A DNA stretch of 64,000 bases. Origin: Hoeflea_A sp965228785 (lineage in GTDB: Bacteria > Pseudomonadota > Alphaproteobacteria > Rhizobiales > Rhizobiaceae). Shown here piece after piece: positions 59,765 to 64,000 of this stretch. The stretch spans positions 3,100,001 to 3,164,000 of the forward strand of contig CBDDIF010000002.1 in the NCBI GenBank assembly GCA_965228785.1. The letters are read 5' to 3'. The first letter of the stretch is position 1. Every line of letters begins with the position of its first letter. Made by a program: the position numbers and the translations under genes. The notes beneath the pieces are model-generated. The model was given only the letters and a program-made list of their open reading frames with translations, was not told the origin of the DNA and searched no databases.

Positions 59765-61408
59765 TCAGACCGGCAGAACCTGTCCCATGGGCTTGGCTTC
59801 TTCGACTTCTTCGACTTCCTCTTCCGCGGCCTCTTCTTCAGCCTCGGCGGCCGCCAGATCCTCCTCCGTGATCCAGCCGGCAGCAAGCCGTGCAGCAACG
59901 ACCATCTGTTCGGCGTCGGCGCGCGAGACATCCAGACCGGTGAACAGGCCGTCGAAACGAACCGTCTCGCCGTCCTTGCGTTCGCTCCAGCCAACGAGGT
60001 CGTCGGCGGCGCAGCCGGCGAAATCGTCCATGGTCTTGATGTCATCTTCGCCCAGTTTGACCATCATTGCGGTGGTCATGCCCGGAACCTCGCGCAATTC
60101 ATCCTCGACGCCCATCGAAAGACGCTTTTCGTCCAGTTCGGCTTCGATCGCTTCGAGATGCTCGCGAGCACGGCTCTGGATTTCCTCGGCGGTCTCCTCA
60201 TCGAAGCCCTCAATGGAGGCGATTTCATCGAGGTCGACATAGGCGACTTCCTCGACCTGCGAAAAGCCCTCTGAGGCCAACACCTGGCCAACCATCTCGT
60301 CGACGTTGAGCGCGTTCATGAACAGCTCGGTGCGTTCATTGAATTCCTTCTGACGGCGTTCCGATTCCTCCTGCTCGGTCAGGATATCGATGTCCCAACC
60401 GGTCAGCTGAGAAGCAAGGCGCACATTCTGACCGCGGCGGCCGATGGCCAGTGACAGCTGGTCGTCGGGTACCACCACTTCGATGCGCTCCGCATCCTCG
60501 TCGAGCACTACCTTGGCGACTTCGGCCGGCTGCAGCGCGTTGACGATGAAGGATGCGGCATCCATCGACCACGGAATGATGTCGATTTTTTCGCCTTGCA
60601 ATTCGCCGACAACCGCTTGAACGCGGCTACCGCGCATACCGACACAGGCGCCGACCGGATCGATCGAGCTGTCGTTGGAAATCACGGCGATCTTTGCGCG
60701 CGAACCCGGGTCACGCGCAACCGAGCGGATCTCGATGATGCCGTCATAGATCTCCGGCACTTCCATGGTGAACAGCTTGACCATGAACTGCGGATGGGTG
60801 CGCGACAGGAAGATCTGCGGACCGCGCTGCTCACGGCGTACGTCATAAACGTAGGCCCGAACGCGATCGCCGTAGCGGAAATTTTCGCGCGGGATCAGTT
60901 CGTCGCGACGGATAATTGCCTCGCCGCGACCGAGATCGACGATCACGTTGCCGTACTCGACCCGTTTGACGGTGCCGTTGACGATTTCACTAACGCGATC
61001 CTTGAATTCATCATACTGCCGGTCTCGCTCGGCTTCGCGCACTTTCTGCACGATCACCTGCTTGGCCGACTGGGCGGCGATGCGGCCGAAATCCATCGGC
61101 GGCAGGGGTTCGGCGATGAAGTCGCCGAGTTGAGCTTCCGAACTCCGGTCCCGGGCCAGTTCCAACGCAATCTGAGTCGAATAGTCTTCGACTTCCTCGA
61201 CAACTTCGAGCAGACGCTGCAGCTTGATCTCGCCCGTCTTTGCGTTGATGTCGGCGCGAATGTTGGATTCGGATCCGTAGCGTGAACGGGCCGCCTTCTG
61301 AATGGCATCGGCCATCGCGTCAATCACGATTTCTCGGTCGATCGCCTTCTCGCGGGCCACGGCATCCGCGATCTGAAGAAGCTCGAGCCTGTTTGCACTC
61401 ACTGCCAT
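59765..61408 (-). CDS. nusA: Transcription termination/antitermination factor NusA
   Basis: A 547-residue protein: NusA N-terminal domain (LLQIADAVAREKAIDREIVIDAMADAIQKAARSRYG), S1 domain (about residues 135-200), two KH domains (DPVGACVGMRGSRVQAVVGELQGEKIDII, LAIGRRGQNVRLASQLTGWDIDI) and C-terminal helix-hairpin-helix repeats. A very acidic tail (EAEEEAAEEEVEEVEEAK) ends it. It binds RNA polymerase and modulates pausing and termination, including probably at the hairpins within its own operon. Confidence 0.98.
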   Translation of the reverse strand: MAVSANRLELLQIADAVAREKAIDREIVIDAMADAIQKAARSRYGSESNIRADINAKTGEIKLQRLLEVVEEVEDYSTQIALELARDRSSEAQLGDFIAEPLPPMDFGRIAAQSAKQVIVQKVREAERDRQYDEFKDRVSEIVNGTVKRVEYGNVIVDLGRGEAIIRRDELIPRENFRYGDRVRAYVYDVRREQRGPQIFLSRTHPQFMVKLFTMEVPEIYDGIIEIRSVARDPGSRAKIAVISNDSSIDPVGACVGMRGSRVQAVVGELQGEKIDIIPWSMDAASFIVNALQPAEVAKVVLDEDAERIEVVVPDDQLSLAIGRRGQNVRLASQLTGWDIDILTEQEESERRQKEFNERTELFMNALNVDEMVGQVLASEGFSQVEEVAYVDLDEIASIEGFDEETAEEIQSRAREHLEAIEAELDEKRLSMGVEDELREVPGMTTAMMVKLGEDDIKTMDDFAGCAADDLVGWSERKDGETVRFDGLFTGLDVSRADAEQMVVAARLAAGWITEEDLAAAEAEEEAAEEEVEEVEEAKPMGQVLPV

Positions 61409-61450
61409 GTTGCTCTCTCCATCCTATGGCATGGGGCGGCCTGGCCGCCG

Positions 61451-62068
61451 TCAATTCTGGTTGTTGCCGTCCGTCTCGTCGGCTTCGGCCCGGGCCGCTT
61501 TGGCCGCCTTGTCGGCAGCCAGCGCATCCCGGACCAGTTCATCGGTCAATATCAGTTTGGCGTCACTCAACGTATCGAACGGAATGCGCACCTCCGGTTC
61601 GTCACCGTAACTTGCGGCATCGCGGCGCAGGACAAAGGCGTCCTGATCAACGGAAACTATGATGCCGCGGAACCGCTTGCGACCGTCTACCAGCACCGAC
61701 GTTTCGCACTTGACCAGATGCCCGGCCCAGCGTTCGAAATCGGAACGGCGGACCATCGGCCTGTCGATTCCCGGTGACGAGACCTCAAGATGATACTTTC
61801 GGTCGATCGGGTCTTCGACATCGAGCACCGGCGACATCGCGCGGGAAACCGCTTCGCAGTCTTCCACCGTCATGCTGCCGTCGTTGCGCTCGGTCATGAT
61901 CTGCAGTGTCAGGCCGTTCTGACCGCTGATACGCACCCGGACCAGTCTGAAATCCATCGAATCCAGCACCGGTTCGATGATCGACGCAACACGAGCATCG
62001 AGACCGGTCTCGGTGATAAGCCGCGGTTCGTTGCCATTTGTACTTGCGGGCAGTGGCGTTTCGGTCAC
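61451..62068 (-). CDS. rimP: Ribosome maturation factor RimP
   Basis: A 205-residue RimP protein: an N-terminal alpha/beta domain (DARVASIIEPVLDSMDFRLVRVRISGQNGLTLQIMTER, then LEVSSPGIDRPMVRRSDFERWAGHLVKCET) and a C-terminal SH3-like domain. An Ala/Lys-rich tail follows. The start is GTG. It helps 30S assembly and heads the rimP-nusA-ylxR-infB unit. Its start codon is only 36 bases after an intrinsic terminator. Confidence 0.95.
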   Translation of the reverse strand: MTETPLPASTNGNEPRLITETGLDARVASIIEPVLDSMDFRLVRVRISGQNGLTLQIMTERNDGSMTVEDCEAVSRAMSPVLDVEDPIDRKYHLEVSSPGIDRPMVRRSDFERWAGHLVKCETSVLVDGRKRFRGIIVSVDQDAFVLRRDAASYGDEPEVRIPFDTLSDAKLILTDELVRDALAADKAAKAARAEADETDGNNQN

Positions 62069-62104
62069 TTAGGCGTCCGTATTCGGTTTCCTGCGATGAT
62101 CAAT

Positions 62105-62134
62105 AAAAAAGAGCGGGTCCCGGGGGCCCACTCT
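62105..62134 (-). terminator. Intrinsic terminator between trmB and rimP
   Basis: On the minus strand AGAGTGGG pairs with CCCGCTCT (8 bp, one T-G pair) around a 9-base loop, followed by TTTTTTATT. It lies 80 bases after the trmB stop and just downstream of a good promoter, so it is both a trmB terminator and part of the rimP leader. Confidence 0.88.
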
Positions 62135-62161
62135 TGCTCAGAATGATCAAGATTTGCCGTT

Positions 62162-62190
62162 CATATACTCTTGCGGAAGGCCAATTGCAA
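62162..62190 (-). promoter_or_regulatory. Sigma-70 promoter upstream of rimP
   Basis: TTGCAA (62190-62185), a 17-base spacer and TATATG (62167-62162) on the minus strand. Transcripts would begin near 62155, about 20 bases before the terminator hairpin, and continue to the rimP GTG at 62068 only if they pass it. Confidence 0.65.
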
Positions 62191-62215
62191 GGCCGGTCAG
62201 CCGGTGCCGATCACC

Positions 62216-62923
62216 TTATGCAGCGTCGGTGCGCACAAAAGTGAGGTAGGCCGGCGCACGGCCTTCGCGCATCGCCTTGGCTTCATAGCGGGTACCAGGC
62301 CATCCCGGGTAGGACCGCCGCCAGTCGTCGGCGCTCCCGGCGGTCCAATCAAAGGCCTGATGGGACCGGCAATGCTGCAACGTCCAGTTCACATAGGTAT
62401 CGATGTCGGAGGCGAAACAGAAACGGCCGCCCGGCTTCAGCACACGGGCCAGGCGATCAAGATTGACGGAGGACACGAAACGCCGCTTCCAGTGCTTTTT
62501 CTTCGGCCACGGGTCGGGATAAAGCAGGTCGACATGATCGATGCAGGCCGGCGGCAGCCAATCGAGCAGTCGGGTGGCGTCGTCGTCGAACAGGCGCACA
62601 TTGTTCCTTGGCTCGGCCGCCAGGATGCTGACGCATTTGGCCATGCCGTTGACGAATGGCTCGACACCGATAAAGCCGGTCTGAGGAGCTTCGGCCGCGC
62701 GATAGAGAAAGTGCTCACCGCCGCCGAACCCGATCTCCAGCCGGATGGCTTCTACGAACGTCGGAAACAATGCGCTTGCATCGGTTGGCGCCGGCACCTC
62801 CAGATCGACGCGAAGCGATGGCAGAACCGTTTCGATTGCCTGTGCTTGCGCGGGTCGAAGCGCCTTGCCGCGACGGCGGCCGAAAAACGCTTCGGTGGCC
62901 CTTTGCGGGTGATCGGAGGGCAT
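62216..62923 (-). CDS. trmB: tRNA (guanine-N7)-methyltransferase
   Basis: A 235-residue SAM-dependent methyltransferase with the TrmB signature LLYPDPWPKKKHWKRRFV and the SAM-binding LEIGFGGGEHFLYRA. It methylates G46 of tRNA. It lies 61 bases after metK, which supplies its cofactor. The N-terminal YGRRRGKALRPAQ-type motif (FGRRRGKALRPAQAQAIE) is present. Confidence 0.97.
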   Translation of the reverse strand: MPSDHPQRATEAFFGRRRGKALRPAQAQAIETVLPSLRVDLEVPAPTDASALFPTFVEAIRLEIGFGGGEHFLYRAAEAPQTGFIGVEPFVNGMAKCVSILAAEPRNNVRLFDDDATRLLDWLPPACIDHVDLLYPDPWPKKKHWKRRFVSSVNLDRLARVLKPGGRFCFASDIDTYVNWTLQHCRSHQAFDWTAGSADDWRRSYPGWPGTRYEAKAMREGRAPAYLTFVRTDAA

Positions 62924-62984
62924 GCCGTGCTTCCGTTGAATTCCAACAGTCCGCTTTTATAGCACGAACCTGCCGCGCGGTCCC

Positions 62985-64000
62985 TCAGACCTTGGCAGCT
63001 TCCTCAAGCGGCCGCGTGTCGTTGACTGCCCGCACCGCCGCCGGTTTGACCGCCTCTTTCAGCGCCTTGACCAGATCGGTCTTTTCCCAAGAGAACGATC
63101 CGTCGCGCCCGGCCTTGCGGCCGAAATGGCCATAGGCAGCGGTTTTGGCATAGATCGGGCGATTGAGGTCCAGATGTCGGCGGATTCCGGTTGGCGACAG
63201 GTCGACAATGGCTCGGATCGCATTTTCCACCTGCTCCTCGCTCACCTTGCCCGTGCCGTGCAGGTTGACATAGACCGACAGCGGTTGCGCAACGCCAATG
63301 GCGTAGGAAAGCTGGATCGTGCAGCGTTCCGCAAGCTTCGCGGCGACGATGTTCTTGGCGAGGTAACGGGCCATATAGGCCGCCGAGCGGTCGACCTTGG
63401 TGGTGTCCTTGCCGGAAAACGCGCCACCGCCATGGGGCGCAGCACCGCCATAGGTGTCGACAATGATCTTGCGGCCGGTCAGGCCCGCATCACCATCGGG
63501 ACCGCCGATGACGAATTTACCGGTTGGATTGATGTACCAATTGCAGTCTTCATCGATCGGCAGGTCGCCAAGCGCCTCACGGATATAAGGCTCGACGACT
63601 TCGCGAACCTTGTCGGAATCCCAGCTGTCATCGAGGTGCTGAGTGGATAGCACGATCTGCGTGACCGCTGCCGGCTTGCCACCTTCGTAGCGGACCGTCA
63701 CCTGGCTTTTGCTATCGGGGCCGAGTTTGGCGGCTTCGCCCTCGCCGCTTTTGCGGGCATCGGCCAGCAGGCGCAGGATCTGATGCGAATAGTAAATCGG
63801 CGCCGGCATCAGGTCCGGAGTTTCATTGACGGCGTAACCGAACATGATGCCCTGGTCGCCAGCACCCTCGTCACCCTGCTGGTCGGCAGCATTGTCCACG
63901 CCCTGTGCAATGTCTGCAGACTGGGTGTGCAACAAGACGTCGATTTTCGAATTCTTCCAGTGGAACCCGTCCTGTTCATAGCCGATGTCGCGAATAGCGC
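62985..64000 (-). CDS. metK: S-adenosylmethionine synthetase (N-terminus beyond the window)
   Basis: About 338 C-terminal residues of MetK are visible; the first residues lie past the right edge. Seen are GAGDQGIMFGYAVNETPDLMPAPIYYSH, the phosphate-binding loop GGGAFSGKDTTKVDRSAAYMARYLAKNIVAA and the C-terminal LTDLSPTGIRRHLDLNRPIY region (DLSPTGI). It makes SAM from methionine and ATP. The reading frame is open to the window edge, so the ATG inside it is not the true start. Any SAM riboswitch would be outside the window. Confidence 0.97.
   Translation of the reverse strand, partial: AIRDIGYEQDGFHWKNSKIDVLLHTQSADIAQGVDNAADQQGDEGAGDQGIMFGYAVNETPDLMPAPIYYSHQILRLLADARKSGEGEAAKLGPDSKSQVTVRYEGGKPAAVTQIVLSTQHLDDSWDSDKVREVVEPYIREALGDLPIDEDCNWYINPTGKFVIGGPDGDAGLTGRKIIVDTYGGAAPHGGGAFSGKDTTKVDRSAAYMARYLAKNIVAAKLAERCTIQLSYAIGVAQPLSVYVNLHGTGKVSEEQVENAIRAIVDLSPTGIRRHLDLNRPIYAKTAAYGHFGRKAGRDGSFSWEKTDLVKALKEAVKPAAVRAVNDTRPLEEAAKV

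Noticed and set aside
62985..63935. Start of metK at the ATG-like codon near 63935
   Set aside because: The frame stays open to the window edge and the sequence before it is already MetK-like, so the true start lies outside.

Overview
The window is GC-rich, densely coding DNA from an alphaproteobacterium, most likely of the order Hyphomicrobiales (Rhizobiales). The evidence is an irr-type Fur gene divergent from fabA-fabB-fabI, the dapD-DUF805-dapE and truA-fmt-def-rmuC blocks, ABC-transporter-based catabolic loci, and copies of a dispersed palindrome whose core looks like one common in rhizobial intergenic DNA. No tRNA, rRNA, insertion sequence, prophage or CRISPR array was found, and no gene-free stretch exceeds about 280 bases. 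Both edges cut genes: a racemase on the left and metK on the right.

Region 1 (1-10.6 kb, minus strand) is one long operon. A TTG-started XRE/cupin regulator comes first, then a peptide-type ABC importer (binding protein, two permeases, two ATPases), a small GAF protein, hydantoinase/oxoprolinase subunits A and B, and an Asp/Glu/hydantoin racemase. It probably imports and opens a hydantoin- or 5-oxoproline-like compound. A promoter lies between two perfect inverted copies of a 17-bp operator. Region 2 (10.6-20.1 kb) holds an ECF42-type sigma factor with its YCII/DGPF partner gene. It continues with an unrecognised P-loop NTPase joined to an ABC half-exporter that has lost every catalytic motif, a Bem46-like hydrolase and a stand-alone condensation-domain protein. 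It ends with an ECF sigma/anti-sigma pair divergent from a subtilisin-like secreted protease. Region 3 (20.3-31.7 kb) has a copper-handling pair, a ParDE toxin-antitoxin pair, a LOG phosphoribohydrolase, the lysine genes dapD and dapE, an orphan cytochrome P450, an arsenate-reductase-like protein, and the housekeeping genes truA, fmt, def and rmuC.

Region 4 (31.7-35.5 kb) contains two exported amidohydrolase-3 paralogues; one has a broken reading frame. Region 5 (35.7-47.0 kb) is a sugar-catabolism island. It encodes a CUT1-type ABC importer with its ATPase, ribokinase, an RbsD/FucU mutarotase, an FGGY kinase, an M42 'aminopeptidase', a BtpA-family protein and an aldo/keto reductase. The BtpA plus M42 pairing recalls the cryptic E. 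coli sgc operon, here with an ABC importer and a kinase in place of a PTS. Two large, similarly built hairpins separate the binding protein from its permeases.

Region 6 (47.0-52.0 kb) has irr, the unsaturated fatty acid genes fabA-fabB-fabI, and a serralysin-like RTX metalloprotease. Region 7 (52.2-64.0 kb, minus strand) is the conserved translation/RNA cluster metK, trmB, rimP-nusA-ylxR-infB, rbfA-truB, rpsO, pnp. Intrinsic terminators after trmB, infB, rpsO and pnp divide it into several transcription units, and a good promoter sits just upstream of the trmB terminator, so that terminator falls inside the rimP leader.
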